Assembly (NCBI GenBank): GCA_028281445.1
Contig: JANQJW010000130.1
Span: 1-64,000, forward strand
Reading direction: 5' to 3'
From: Planctomycetota bacterium
GTDB taxonomy: Bacteria > Planctomycetota > PLA2 > JAEUHO01
Length of the DNA: 64,000 bases
Of the stretch, positions 7,842-17,122 are shown one piece after another (position 1 is the first letter of the stretch; each line of letters starts with the position of its first letter). The notes under the pieces were generated by a model that ran no database searches, had not been told where the DNA came from, and saw only the letters and a list, made by a program, of their open reading frames with translations. The position numbers and the translations under genes were made by a program.

Positions 7842-9263
7842 ATGAACATCGCCATGACTGTCCAAGAATCACCCACCGGAAGCCTGTTCTCCAGCTCGCT
7901 GGCCGTCCCGAGCGAGGAACTCTTCGCCTGGCACGAGCGGCCGGGAGCCTTTCAGCGCCTCCAGCCGCCCTGGGAGGCTGTGGAGCTCGTGGAGGCCCCC
8001 ACCAGCGTGAAGGACGGCAGCCGGGCCGTCCTACGGGTCCCGCTGCTGGGCCCGATTCGTGCCACCTGGGTGGCCGAGCACCGCGACTACGTCGCCGGGC
8101 GCCAGTTCCGGGATGTCCAGGTCCGCGGCCCGTTCGCCCGCTGGGTCCATACGCACCGCGTCACGTCCGAGGGACCGGAACGCGCGCGCCTGGACGACGA
8201 CATCGAGTACGCCCTGCCCATGGGGTTTCTCGGGCGCTGGCTCGGCGGCGCGAGCGTGCGCAAGAAGCTGCGGCGTATGTTCACGTACCGCCACGCGACG
8301 ATGCGCCAGGACCTGGCGATGCACGCGAAGGCCGGAGGAACACGCCCCATGAAGATCGCCATGACCGGCGCGTCGGGCCTGCTCGGCTCGGCCCTGACGT
8401 CGTTCCTGACGACCGGAGGCCACGAGGTCGTCGCGTATGCGCGCAACCCGAAGGGCTCCGACGAGGGGCGCGCGGTGTGGGACCCCGCCGCGGGCACGAT
8501 CGACGCGAGCGCGCTCGAAGGCGTCGACGCGGTCATTCACCTTGCAGGCGAAAGCATCGCGGGCGAGCGCTGGAGCTACGCGAAGAAGGCGCGCATCATG
8601 GACAGTCGCGTCCAGGGCACGCGCCTGCTCGCCGAGACACTCGCCAAGCTCGAGAACCCCCCGAAGACGTTCATCTCGGCGTCGGCGATCGGCTTCTACG
8701 GCGCACGCGGCGACGAGGTGCTCACAGAGCAGAGCGGCGCGGGCACGGGCTTCCTTGCCGAGGTCTGCACGGCGTGGGAAGACGCGTGCGAGCCGGCTCG
8801 TGCCGCGGGCATTCGAGTCGTGAATCCGCGCTTCGGCATCGTGCTCAGCCCTGCCGGAGGGGCGCTGAAGCAGATGCTCCCGGTGTTCAAGTTCGGCGGA
8901 GGCGGTCGCATCGGCTCGGGCAAGCAGTACATGAGCTGGGTCTCGATCGACGATGCCGTCGGTGCCGTGCATCACGCCCTCATCACCGATCGCGTCGAAG
9001 GGCCGGTCAACGTCGTCGCACCGCAGGCGGCGACGAACCTCGAGTTTACGAAGGCACTCGGTCGCGCCCTGCGGCGCTGGACGATCTTCCCGCTGCCGGC
9101 CTTCATGGCCCGGCTCGCGTTCGGCAAGGAGATGGCCGAGGCCTTGCTCCTTACGGGCGCACGCGTGGAGCCGCGTGCGCTGGTCGACATCGGCTACGAG
9201 TTCCTGCAGCCCGATCTGCTGCCGGCGCTGGAGCGCCTGCTGGGCAAGACGGAAGCCGCATGA
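7842..9263 (+). CDS. SRPBCC domain-TIGR01777 epimerase fusion
   Basis: The 473-residue protein joins an N-terminal SRPBCC (START-like) ligand-binding domain (about residues 18-160) to a TIGR01777-type NAD(P)-dependent epimerase of the SDR39U1/YfcH family (about 170-470). The nucleotide site TGASGLLG lies near 175-182, followed by VIHLAGESI and SASAIGFYG. The substrate is not known; the fusion recurs in bacteria, often with light-regulated genes. It starts at ATG 7842 with weak AGG spacing, divergent from the CarH-like repressor. Its TGA overlaps the ATG of the DUF523-DUF1722 gene (ATGA), so the two are probably translationally coupled. Confidence 0.87.
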   Translation: MNIAMTVQESPTGSLFSSSLAVPSEELFAWHERPGAFQRLQPPWEAVELVEAPTSVKDGSRAVLRVPLLGPIRATWVAEHRDYVAGRQFRDVQVRGPFARWVHTHRVTSEGPERARLDDDIEYALPMGFLGRWLGGASVRKKLRRMFTYRHATMRQDLAMHAKAGGTRPMKIAMTGASGLLGSALTSFLTTGGHEVVAYARNPKGSDEGRAVWDPAAGTIDASALEGVDAVIHLAGESIAGERWSYAKKARIMDSRVQGTRLLAETLAKLENPPKTFISASAIGFYGARGDEVLTEQSGAGTGFLAEVCTAWEDACEPARAAGIRVVNPRFGIVLSPAGGALKQMLPVFKFGGGGRIGSGKQYMSWVSIDDAVGAVHHALITDRVEGPVNVVAPQAATNLEFTKALGRALRRWTIFPLPAFMARLAFGKEMAEALLLTGARVEPRALVDIGYEFLQPDLLPALERLLGKTEAA

Positions 9264-10267
9264 GCGCTACGAAGACCACGAATGGGACGTCTCAGGAAGC
9301 GGGCTCCGCGCCGGTGACCGTGCGCGTAGGTGTGAGCTCCTGCCTCATGGGGCAGAACGTGCGTGTCAACGGAGGGCACTGCCGCGACCGCTGGTTGACC
9401 GGCACGCTTCGCTTCTACATTCGCTTCGTGCCGGTGTGTCCGGAGGTCGAGATGGGCATGCCGTCTCCGCGTCCGCCCATGCGCCTCGTAACGAGCGAGG
9501 AGGGGCCGCGCCTCGTGATGAGCGAGGGCGGCGAAGATCGCACGGATGAGATGGAAGACTTCACCCGCGCCCGCCTGGAGCAGCTCGCATCCGACGACCT
9601 CCATGGCTACATCCTCAAGAAGGACTCGCCGACGTGCGGCATCTTCCGGGTCAAGCTCTACGGCAAGGGCGGCGTGCCCTCGCGCGACGGCACGGGCGTG
9701 TTCGCGCGCATGCTCATGGAGCGCTTCCCGAACCTGCCTGTCGAAGAAGAAGGACGCCTCAACGACCCGATCCTGCGCGAGAACTTCATCCTCCGCGCGT
9801 TTACCCGGGCGCGCTTCCGTACGTTCGCGCGCACGGACGGCAGTCCGGGCGGACTCGTCGACTTCCACGCGCGGCACAAGTACCTGCTGATGGCGCACGA
9901 TCAGCAGACCTATCGCGACATGGGGCGTCTCGTCGCCAAGGCGGGCGTCGACAACCCCGCCACCGTCCTCGCAGAGTACGAGCGGCTCCTGATGGCGGCG
10001 CTCGCCAAGCGCGCCTCGCGCGGCCGCCACGTGAACGCCCTCATGCATCTATCCGGCTTCGTGAAGAAGCACATCGATGCCGACGACAAGCAGGAGCTCG
10101 GCCGGTTGATCGAGGAGTACCGCCGCGGCTTCGTCGGACTCGTCGTCCCGCTGACGCTGCTGCGCCATCTGCTGCGGCGGCATGCCCCGGATTCCTGGGC
10201 GACGCGGCAGATCTACCTCGAGCCCTATCCGGGCCGCCTGATGCTGCGCAACCACACGGAAGGCTAG
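9260..10267 (+). CDS. DUF523-DUF1722 protein (YbgA-like)
   Basis: This 335-residue protein has an N-terminal DUF523 domain with its cysteine pattern (C28 in SSCLMG, C60 in CPE, C126 in SPTCG), which may bind a metal or Fe-S cluster, and a C-terminal DUF1722 domain (about 200-320) starting FHARHKYLLMAHD. E. coli YbgA, the DUF1722 relative, lies beside photolyase phr, and this fusion is frequent in light-induced clusters; the biochemical role is uncertain. The start at 9260 overlaps the previous stop. The next gene starts 6 bases after its stop, so the three genes form one operon. No photolyase gene is in the window. Confidence 0.87.
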   Translation: MSATKTTNGTSQEAGSAPVTVRVGVSSCLMGQNVRVNGGHCRDRWLTGTLRFYIRFVPVCPEVEMGMPSPRPPMRLVTSEEGPRLVMSEGGEDRTDEMEDFTRARLEQLASDDLHGYILKKDSPTCGIFRVKLYGKGGVPSRDGTGVFARMLMERFPNLPVEEEGRLNDPILRENFILRAFTRARFRTFARTDGSPGGLVDFHARHKYLLMAHDQQTYRDMGRLVAKAGVDNPATVLAEYERLLMAALAKRASRGRHVNALMHLSGFVKKHIDADDKQELGRLIEEYRRGFVGLVVPLTLLRHLLRRHAPDSWATRQIYLEPYPGRLMLRNHTEG

Positions 10268-10273
10268 ATCGGG

Positions 10274-11521
10274 ATGGAGAAGATCGACGTCGTCATCGTG
10301 GGGGCCGGCCTGGCGGGCCTCTGCTGTGCGCGCGCCGCCCAGGAGGCGGGCCTCGAGTGCCGCGTCATCGAGGCCGCCGACGCGGTCGGTGGCCGCGTGC
10401 GCACCGACGAGATGGACGGCTTCCTGCTCGACCGCGGGTTCCAGGTCCTGCTGACCGCCTACCCGGAGGCGCGCCGCGTGCTCGACTACGACGCGCTCGA
10501 TCTCCGGCCGTTCTATCCGGGCGCGCTGATTCGCAAGGACGAGGCGTTCGCGCGTCTCGCCGATCCGACACGTCGCCCTGGGCATGCACTTCAGACGCTG
10601 TTCTCGGGCGTGGGTTCGTTCGGCGACAAGCTCCGCATCCTGAAGCTGCGCAAGCGCAGTCGCGAAGGCAGCCTCGACGCACTCATGGCGCGCGACGACA
10701 CGACGACGCACGAGGCGCTCGACAAGCTGGGCTTCTCGGAGCCGATGATCGAGGGCTTCTTCCGGCCCTGGCTCGGCGGCGCGTTCCTCGATCCGACGCT
10801 CGAGACGTCGAGCCGGATGCTCGAGTTCGTGATCCGCATGTTCGGCGAAGGCGACACGGCACTACCGGCCAAGGGCATGGGTGCGATCCCCGCACAGCTC
10901 GCTGCCGGCCTCGAACCCGGCACGGTGCGGCTCAAGACCAAGGTTTCCTCCGTTCGACCCGGCGCAGTCACGCTGGAGGGCGGCGAGACGATCTACGCCG
11001 AGGCCGTCGTGGTTGCGACGGAGGCCAACGCGGCCAACCGCCTGCTCGGCGGCGATGACGAAGGGCCTTCGCGCAGCGTCGTGTGCATCTACTTCGCAGC
11101 GGACGAGGATCCCGTCGGCGAGCCGATCCTGGTGCTAGACGGTGACAACAGCGGGCCCGTGCAGAATCTCGTCGTGCCTAGCGCGGTTTCGCCGCACTAC
11201 GCACCGGCGGGCAAGGCATTGATCTCGGCTTCGGTGCTCGGCGCCCCCACGACGCCGCCCGAGGACCTGGTCGGCGCCGTGCGCAACCAGCTCCGCCACT
11301 GGTACGGCGAGCAAGTGGACGGCTGGCGGCACCTGCGCAGCTACCGCATCCCGGAGGCCTTGCCGGTGGTGCAGCCGGCGATGCGGGATCCACGCCACGG
11401 GCAGGGGATCTTCGTATGCGGCGATCACCGCGAGAGCGCGTCCATTCAAGGCGCGATGTCGAGCGGCCGCCGTTGCGCCGAGGCGATCCTCGCCGACCGG
11501 AGCGCGCCGGTGTCCCCGTAG
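10274..11521 (+). CDS. FAD-dependent amine oxidase/phytoene desaturase-like oxidoreductase
   Basis: The 415-residue protein begins with the dinucleotide-binding motif GAGLAG at residues 10-15, then EAADAVGGRVRTDE, the classic FAD-binding start of the amine oxidase, protoporphyrinogen oxidase and phytoene desaturase superfamily. The C-terminal FVCGDHRESASIQGAMSSGRRCAEAI is the expected flavin-contact block. It is the last gene of the CarH-divergent operon, 6 bases after the DUF1722 gene. In related clusters such enzymes act on carotenoids or unknown isoprenoids; the substrate here cannot be read from sequence. Confidence 0.85.
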   Translation: MEKIDVVIVGAGLAGLCCARAAQEAGLECRVIEAADAVGGRVRTDEMDGFLLDRGFQVLLTAYPEARRVLDYDALDLRPFYPGALIRKDEAFARLADPTRRPGHALQTLFSGVGSFGDKLRILKLRKRSREGSLDALMARDDTTTHEALDKLGFSEPMIEGFFRPWLGGAFLDPTLETSSRMLEFVIRMFGEGDTALPAKGMGAIPAQLAAGLEPGTVRLKTKVSSVRPGAVTLEGGETIYAEAVVVATEANAANRLLGGDDEGPSRSVVCIYFAADEDPVGEPILVLDGDNSGPVQNLVVPSAVSPHYAPAGKALISASVLGAPTTPPEDLVGAVRNQLRHWYGEQVDGWRHLRSYRIPEALPVVQPAMRDPRHGQGIFVCGDHRESASIQGAMSSGRRCAEAILADRSAPVSP

Positions 11522-11605
11522 GATGCGGCGGCTTGCTGGCGCCGGGAATTTCTGAACCGGATTCCAGGCGGCAGGCACTGAGGTTCCCAAGAAGGGGGAG
11601 CCTCC

Positions 11606-14600
11606 ATGAGCGAGACGCCGCAGCCCGTGCCGACCATCGATGATCTGCTTGTTCACGCCGACTTCGTGCGTGGCATCGCCCGCGCAACGGTGCGTGGCGA
11701 TGACCTGGTCGAAGACACGGTGCAGCAAACCTGGCTGGAGGTCGCGCGACAACCGCCGCGCCATGGGCACGAGCCGAAGGCGTGGCTCGCCAAGGTCACG
11801 CGGCACGCCGGCTGGGGCTTGCTTCGAAAACGCGCACGCCGTGACCGGCATGAGGCCTTCGCTGCATCGAAGAAGCCCGCGAGCGTGCCCTCGACATCGG
11901 AGATCGCAGCCAAAGAGGAGACCCGTCGACAGCTCGTCGCGACGATCCTGCGTCTCGACGAACCGTATCGCTCGGCTGTGTTATTGCGTTACTACGAGGA
12001 GCGGCCCCCGCGCGAAGTCGCGGCTCGCCTCGACGTTCCCGTCGAGACGGCGCGCACGCGCATCAAGCGCGGACTGGCGAAGCTGCGTGGAATGCTCGAC
12101 GAGCAGCACGACGGCGATCGCCGCGCCTGGACGGCAGCGCTCGCACCCCTGGCCGGACTGACCACGAAGGCCGCGGCAACGGCCGTCGCGACAGCCGGGA
12201 TCGGTGCAGGCAAGCTCGCGGCGGTCGCGTTGCTCGTGTGCGGTGTCGGCCTCGGCGCCGTGTGGTGGGCCGGCGGTGGCGGCAAGCAGGCAGCCCCGGC
12301 TGGGGCCGGCGCGGCCCGGGACGAGACCGAACCGGGGCTCGAAGGGCGCGCGCAGCGCGCAATGCGAGGGAAAGGGGAAGGCGCTCTCGTCGGTTCGGTG
12401 ACGGGTCGACTGCCGCCGGGATCCCTGCAGGTCGCGGCCTATCGCATGGGTGCGATGCAGGTGCCGGGCGAGGTCGACGGACGCTGGGTCGAGACCTTCC
12501 AGGGCTGGCTCGACCACGCGCCCGACGGCGGCGTCCTGACAGCGCGCGCCGCGGTCTCGCCCGCGGGCCGCTTCGTGTTGGAAGGGCTGCACGGTGCGCA
12601 CTACCGACTCGAGCTGCTGGCCGATGGACGTCCGGTGGCAGCCGGCTCCGGCGCTGTGTGGACGCGAGGCATGCGCGCCAAGGCGGAGCTCTCCGTGCCC
12701 GACGGCGAGCTGGTGCTGACCGGGCACGCGCGCTACGCGAACGGCGAGCCGTTCCGCGGCTGGGTCTACGCAAAGGAACCGGCGCGCTCGGGCATGGCTC
12801 GATTCACGGTCACAAGTGCCGAAGGCCCCCTCGCGGTCCGCACCGACGACGAGGGCGGCTTTCGCATCGAGGGGCTACACGCCGGCAAGCTGATACTCAG
12901 CGCGCACCGCCCCGGTTCGTACTTCGCGCAGCGTCGCATCGAGCTGAAAGGCAGCGAGACACACGAGTTCGTCGTGCCCGATCCGGACGACGCGCGCGAC
13001 GTCGCCGTGGTCGACGAGGGCGGCAACGGTGTACCGAACCTACGGGCCGTGGCGGCGCGCAGCCGGCGCGACGTCATCCAGCTTCTCGTTGCCCTGCGCG
13101 GGTCGGAGACCGGCACGTTGCGGCTTCCACGTGGAGCCGAGGGGTACGCCGCGGCACCGGGCCTCCGGCAGGGGCGCATCAGCGAGAAGCGCGAGCGTGT
13201 GACCTTGGAACGCGCCGCGGCACTTCGCGGGCGCGTCGTGGACGCCGTCACGCGACAGCCCGTGGAGGGTGCGGTGGTGCGAGCGGCGCACGGCCGCCGC
13301 CTGTTGCCGACCACCGCCGAGAGCGCGGCGGACGGGACCTACACACTCGGCGACCTGCCGCACGACGAGTGCACCGCATTCGTCTTCGGCGGCGGCTTCG
13401 TCTCGAAGGAACTGGACCTGGGCGACGGGGCCGTCGATCCGCTCGCCGTCCAGATCGAGGGAAACAAGACGCAGCGTGACCTCGAAGTCGTGGCTGCGGG
13501 GCATGCCGTCGGACGCGTCGTGGACGCGCGGGGAAATGCCGTCACCGGCGCGCTCGTCGTCGTCGTTCCCGGCGCCAGGAGCCACGTCTCCAGCCGCCTC
13601 GCTCGCGTCATGCGCCAGATGGTGGCAACGGACGGCGAAGGCCGCTTCCGCGTGGACACGCTGCTGCCGGACATGGCGCACACCATCACGGCTTGGACCG
13701 CAGACGCGCGTCGCGCGCACGTAGGCGACACGACGGTGGCCTCCGGCGAGACCGCGGACGTGACCATCACGCTGCCTGCGCCGAACCGCTTCACGGTGCG
13801 CATGACCGACCAGGCGACAGGAGAGCCGGCTGCGGACGTACGCGTCATGGTCAAGACCGCGCCCGCAAGGAACGTCCTCCAAGGCCTCGGACAAACGGCG
13901 CGAGAGGGAACGCTCCATGTCCAGGGCACCGGGCTCCGCGCGGGGCAGGTCGCGGACCTGCACTGGGAAAGCAAGCAATACGTCGACGGGAAACAGACTG
14001 TCACGCTCCCCGAGGACGGTGGGTTCCTCGAGCTGCGAGCGGACCCCGGCCTGTCCATCACGGGTCGCGTGCAACTTCCGAGCACCGTCTCGACCGACCG
14101 TGTGCGCGTCGAGGCAGCGGATCCCGAACACAAGCGCAAGGGTCGTTGGAACGCGGAGTTGGACGACGAAGGCCGCTTCCGCATCGCCGGCCTCGCGCCC
14201 GGTCGCTACGACGTGCGGGCAAGCGCCGGCCGGCTTCGCGCGAACGTCGCTGCGGAGGCGGGAGACTCTGATGTGCTGCTCACGCTACGGAAGAAGAACG
14301 CGGCCAACGTGCGTCCGGCGACCTGGCGCATCGCGGTGCGCGGCGAGAACGGTGAGGTCGTGCCCGGCTTCACGCTTGCCCGCATCCAGCAGCCCTCGGT
14401 GGCTTATCTCCCGCGCACCACGCGACGGACGGGAATGGACGGGCGGTCCGGCAGCGCGGCGTTCAACGCGGTGCCCGCGGGCGTGAAGTTCTGGCTCTCC
14501 GTCCACGCCGCCGCGAAGGGCAAGCGTCGCCTGCCCCTGGGGCCGGCACTGCTTGGGCCGTTCGAGGGAGGCGGCGAAGACCGGTCCTTCGAAGCGACAC

Positions 14601-15931
14601 TCCCGCCGGAGCGGATCCTCACGGGACGCCTGCTCGGGCCGGACGGCAAGGGGCTGGTCGGCGTGCCCGTGGAGGGCGTTGCGCTCTGGCCAGGTTTCGC
14701 AACAGACGCCCTTGACGAGGTACACGGCGAGACCCGCACGCGGGCCGACGGCCGGTTCCGATTGGGTGGCCTCGGAGCGCTGCGGTATCGAATCACATTC
14801 AAGCTGCCGAAGGGACTCGCCCTGGCAACGAACGTCGAGGCAGAGGCCGGCGACACGGACGTCGAAGCGAGGGCGATCCGTCTGCGCTCAGCCGTCGTCA
14901 CCGTGACGGACGCAGCGGGCAAGCCGGTTGGCGGCGCCTATGTCGGGGGGCGCAAGACGGACGGTACCGGCCGCGCGACGCTGGAGCGCCTCCGGCCCGA
15001 GGAACAGCGTGATCTCAACGTCACGCCGCCCGTCGATCGACCCGACCTGGGCATGCGGCGCCTGGAGGGATGGGCCGGCGAGGACGTGGAAGTCGTGTTG
15101 CCGGCACGCGGAGTCATTCGCGGTCGCGTCCGCTTCCTTGGCCAACGCCCGAAGCACGTGTGGCTGCAGGCCTTGCCGTCGTCAGGCACCTGGGACCGGG
15201 CGTACTGGATCCGGCAGAATCGCACAGCCGGCAGCGCGCCCGTGCCCGTTGGAGCGATTGCTGAGGACGGGTCGTTCGTCGCCGGTGGGCTGCCCGAGGA
15301 CGAATACGACCTCACCGTGACGAGCGTCGAGATGTTGCACCCAGAGCCGGTTGCACGCACACGTGCACGTACGGGCGACACCAACGTCACGGTCACCTTC
15401 GACGCCGGCCGTTCGCTGCGCGTGCGCATCTTGAACTGGAGCGTACGCGAGCCGGCGCATGTGAATCGCGCGCGCATCAGCTGGCTGGGGGGAGAACGAG
15501 AACGTGGGCGTCATGCACAGATCGATGCGCAGGGACGGATGCGATTCAAGGGGCTCCATGCCGACAAGCGCTACCGCGTCTTCGTCTCACGACCCGACCT
15601 GGGTATGTACTTCCTCTCCGACGACATGCGGGCCGGGGAAGACGAGGTCGAGATCCGGCTCGTTGAAGGCAAGTCGATCCGCGGCCGGATCGTCCTCCCG
15701 GCGGGCGTGCGCCGCGTGGAACGCCAAGTGAGCATCACAACAGACGGCGTGTACGTGAGCGGCACTGTGGACGAAGACGGCAACTACGAGATCGCTGGAC
15801 TCCCGGATGGCGAGTGGGAGGTGCATGCGTTTGCGCACGGGCTGGATGGGCAGTTCCTCGGGCGCGCGCGGGTCAAGGCCGGTGCGAGCGGCGACATCGA
15901 CATGGCGTCCAGACCGGATCCGCGCAGGTAA
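11606..15931 (+). CDS. ECF sigma factor fused to a membrane anchor and carboxypeptidase-regulatory-like repeats
   Basis: This 1441-residue protein starts as an ECF sigma factor: region 2 at about residues 12-80 (ED-TVQQTWLEVARQ, AWLAKVTRHAGWGLLRKRARR) and region 4 at about 105-165 (LDEPYRSAVLLRYYEERPPREVAARLD and a helix-turn-helix ending TRIKRGLAKLR). A Gly/Ala-rich stretch and one membrane segment (about 204-222) follow, then some 1200 residues of repeated beta-rich carboxypeptidase-regulatory-like domains (blocks like GRVVDARGNAVTGALVVVVPG and DDEGRFRIAGLAPGRYDVRA). The layout implies a membrane-tethered sigma factor with an outside sensing region. GGGGGAG stands 7 bases before ATG 11606. 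Its outer part resembles the 44363-49765 protein. No separate anti-sigma gene is adjacent. Confidence 0.85.
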   Translation: MSETPQPVPTIDDLLVHADFVRGIARATVRGDDLVEDTVQQTWLEVARQPPRHGHEPKAWLAKVTRHAGWGLLRKRARRDRHEAFAASKKPASVPSTSEIAAKEETRRQLVATILRLDEPYRSAVLLRYYEERPPREVAARLDVPVETARTRIKRGLAKLRGMLDEQHDGDRRAWTAALAPLAGLTTKAAATAVATAGIGAGKLAAVALLVCGVGLGAVWWAGGGGKQAAPAGAGAARDETEPGLEGRAQRAMRGKGEGALVGSVTGRLPPGSLQVAAYRMGAMQVPGEVDGRWVETFQGWLDHAPDGGVLTARAAVSPAGRFVLEGLHGAHYRLELLADGRPVAAGSGAVWTRGMRAKAELSVPDGELVLTGHARYANGEPFRGWVYAKEPARSGMARFTVTSAEGPLAVRTDDEGGFRIEGLHAGKLILSAHRPGSYFAQRRIELKGSETHEFVVPDPDDARDVAVVDEGGNGVPNLRAVAARSRRDVIQLLVALRGSETGTLRLPRGAEGYAAAPGLRQGRISEKRERVTLERAAALRGRVVDAVTRQPVEGAVVRAAHGRRLLPTTAESAADGTYTLGDLPHDECTAFVFGGGFVSKELDLGDGAVDPLAVQIEGNKTQRDLEVVAAGHAVGRVVDARGNAVTGALVVVVPGARSHVSSRLARVMRQMVATDGEGRFRVDTLLPDMAHTITAWTADARRAHVGDTTVASGETADVTITLPAPNRFTVRMTDQATGEPAADVRVMVKTAPARNVLQGLGQTAREGTLHVQGTGLRAGQVADLHWESKQYVDGKQTVTLPEDGGFLELRADPGLSITGRVQLPSTVSTDRVRVEAADPEHKRKGRWNAELDDEGRFRIAGLAPGRYDVRASAGRLRANVAAEAGDSDVLLTLRKKNAANVRPATWRIAVRGENGEVVPGFTLARIQQPSVAYLPRTTRRTGMDGRSGSAAFNAVPAGVKFWLSVHAAAKGKRRLPLGPALLGPFEGGGEDRSFEATLPPERILTGRLLGPDGKGLVGVPVEGVALWPGFATDALDEVHGETRTRADGRFRLGGLGALRYRITFKLPKGLALATNVEAEAGDTDVEARAIRLRSAVVTVTDAAGKPVGGAYVGGRKTDGTGRATLERLRPEEQRDLNVTPPVDRPDLGMRRLEGWAGEDVEVVLPARGVIRGRVRFLGQRPKHVWLQALPSSGTWDRAYWIRQNRTAGSAPVPVGAIAEDGSFVAGGLPEDEYDLTVTSVEMLHPEPVARTRARTGDTNVTVTFDAGRSLRVRILNWSVREPAHVNRARISWLGGERERGRHAQIDAQGRMRFKGLHADKRYRVFVSRPDLGMYFLSDDMRAGEDEVEIRLVEGKSIRGRIVLPAGVRRVERQVSITTDGVYVSGTVDEDGNYEIAGLPDGEWEVHAFAHGLDGQFLGRARVKAGASGDIDMASRPDPRR

Positions 15932-16011
15932 GGATGCCCGTTGTTGTCGCTCCGCTTGTAGTCATCACGACGCGCGCTTCATGCAACATGCGGGCTAGCA
16001 ACCGGGACTTG

Positions 16012-16089
16012 CGGGCGGGCACAAGGCCCGCCCGTACAGGGGTTCACACGACTCACGCGCACCGATGGGGCGACCACAAGGGTCGCCCC
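16012..16089. repeat. pair of intergenic hairpin repeats (ACAAG loop), cluster 1
   Basis: Two hairpins lie 55 bases apart in the 157-bp convergent gap. The first has arms CGGGCGGGC (16012-16020) and GCCCGCCCG (16026-16034) around ACAAG; the second has GGGGCGACC (16067-16075) and GGTCGCCCC (16081-16089) around ACAAG. Arms differ between the two yet pair perfectly. The second overlaps the stop codon of the glycosylasparaginase gene. No T-run follows, so these are not standard terminators. Confidence 0.85.
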
Positions 16090-17078
16090 TACGGCCGCTC
16101 GAACACGTACGCGGCCTTGGCGTTGCGGTTTCCTTCGGCATCCTGAACGGCGTAGCTGCCGCCGCTCCAGATGCTCGCAGCGCCGTGGTCGCCGTCGTTG
16201 CGGAGGCAGTAGATCTTCACGTCGAACTTCGGCCGGCCCTGGTCGTCGAGCAACCGCGCGTCCTTCGTGCGCGCGGCGATGCGCTTGCACGACTCGAGCG
16301 CCGCCTCCGTCGCGCTCATGCCGCGGCGCATCGACTCGACCGCGAGGAACGACCCGGACGTGAGGATCACCGCCTCGCCGCGCCCCGTCGCGCCCGCAGC
16401 ACCTGCCGTGTCGTCGACGTAGAGGCCCGCACCGAGAATCGGACTGTCGCCGATGCGGCCGGGGATCTTGAACGCGAGTCCGCTCGTCGTCGTGCAACCG
16501 CCCATGCGGCCGCCCGGTGCGCGCACGAGGCACGAGATCGTGCCGCCCTTGGCGCGCTCGGGCACCCAGTCGTCCTTGTCGCTCAGGTTCTCCTTCCACT
16601 TCAGCCAGCGCTTGCGCGCGTCCTCTGTGAGGAGCTCCTGGTGCGGGAAGCCGTGTGCGCGTGCGAAGCGATACGCCCCGTGCCCGACGAGCATCACGTG
16701 GTCCGTCCGGTCCATCACCTTCAGCGCGACCTGCGAGGGATGCATGATGTTGCGGATTCCGCCGACGGATCCGCCGAGACCCAGCGTGCCGTCCATGCAG
16801 CACGCATCGAGCTCCATCACACCGTCTTCGTTGGGCATGCCGCCGTAGCCGACGGACCGGTCCTTCGGATCGGCCTCGTTGATGCTCACGCCGTGGACCG
16901 CGGCCTCCACGGGACGATCGCCCTCTCGGACGCGTTCGCAGGCCTTGGCCACGGCCCGCAGGCCGTTGCCGCTCGAGACCGCCACTGGCACCGCCGGCGG
17001 GTCGGCGCGCGCCGTGCGCGCGAGGATCGCGGCTGCCGTGCCCGCTGCCAGCAGCTCACGCCGATTCAACGTGCTCAT
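16089..17078 (-). CDS. glycosylasparaginase / isoaspartyl peptidase family Ntn-hydrolase
   Basis: The 329-residue protein has a twin-arginine-like leader (NRRELLAAGTAAAILARTARA) and belongs to the N-terminal nucleophile asparaginase-2 family. Self-cleavage is expected before Thr180 in KGGTISCLVR; the block TTTSGLAFKIPGRIGDSP (about 196-213) is nearly the same as in N4-(beta-N-acetylglucosaminyl)-L-asparaginases, and GLYVDDTAGAAGATGRGE follows. Such enzymes release asparagine from GlcNAc-Asn or act on isoaspartyl peptides; the close match favours the former. Its TAG lies at the edge of a hairpin repeat. It is divergent from the VWA gene with only 44 bases between starts. Confidence 0.88.
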   Translation of the reverse strand: MSTLNRRELLAAGTAAAILARTARADPPAVPVAVSSGNGLRAVAKACERVREGDRPVEAAVHGVSINEADPKDRSVGYGGMPNEDGVMELDACCMDGTLGLGGSVGGIRNIMHPSQVALKVMDRTDHVMLVGHGAYRFARAHGFPHQELLTEDARKRWLKWKENLSDKDDWVPERAKGGTISCLVRAPGGRMGGCTTTSGLAFKIPGRIGDSPILGAGLYVDDTAGAAGATGRGEAVILTSGSFLAVESMRRGMSATEAALESCKRIAARTKDARLLDDQGRPKFDVKIYCLRNDGDHGAASIWSGGSYAVQDAEGNRNAKAAYVFERP

Positions 17079-17122
17079 GGCCTCAAACTAGCAAAGTCCG
17101 GGTCGCCGCTCCCTTCTCTAGA

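Noticed and set aside
7799..9260. N-terminal extension of the DUF523 frame over the epimerase gene
   Set aside because: The frame is open only because of base composition; the ATGA overlap at 9260 and the family start support the shorter gene.
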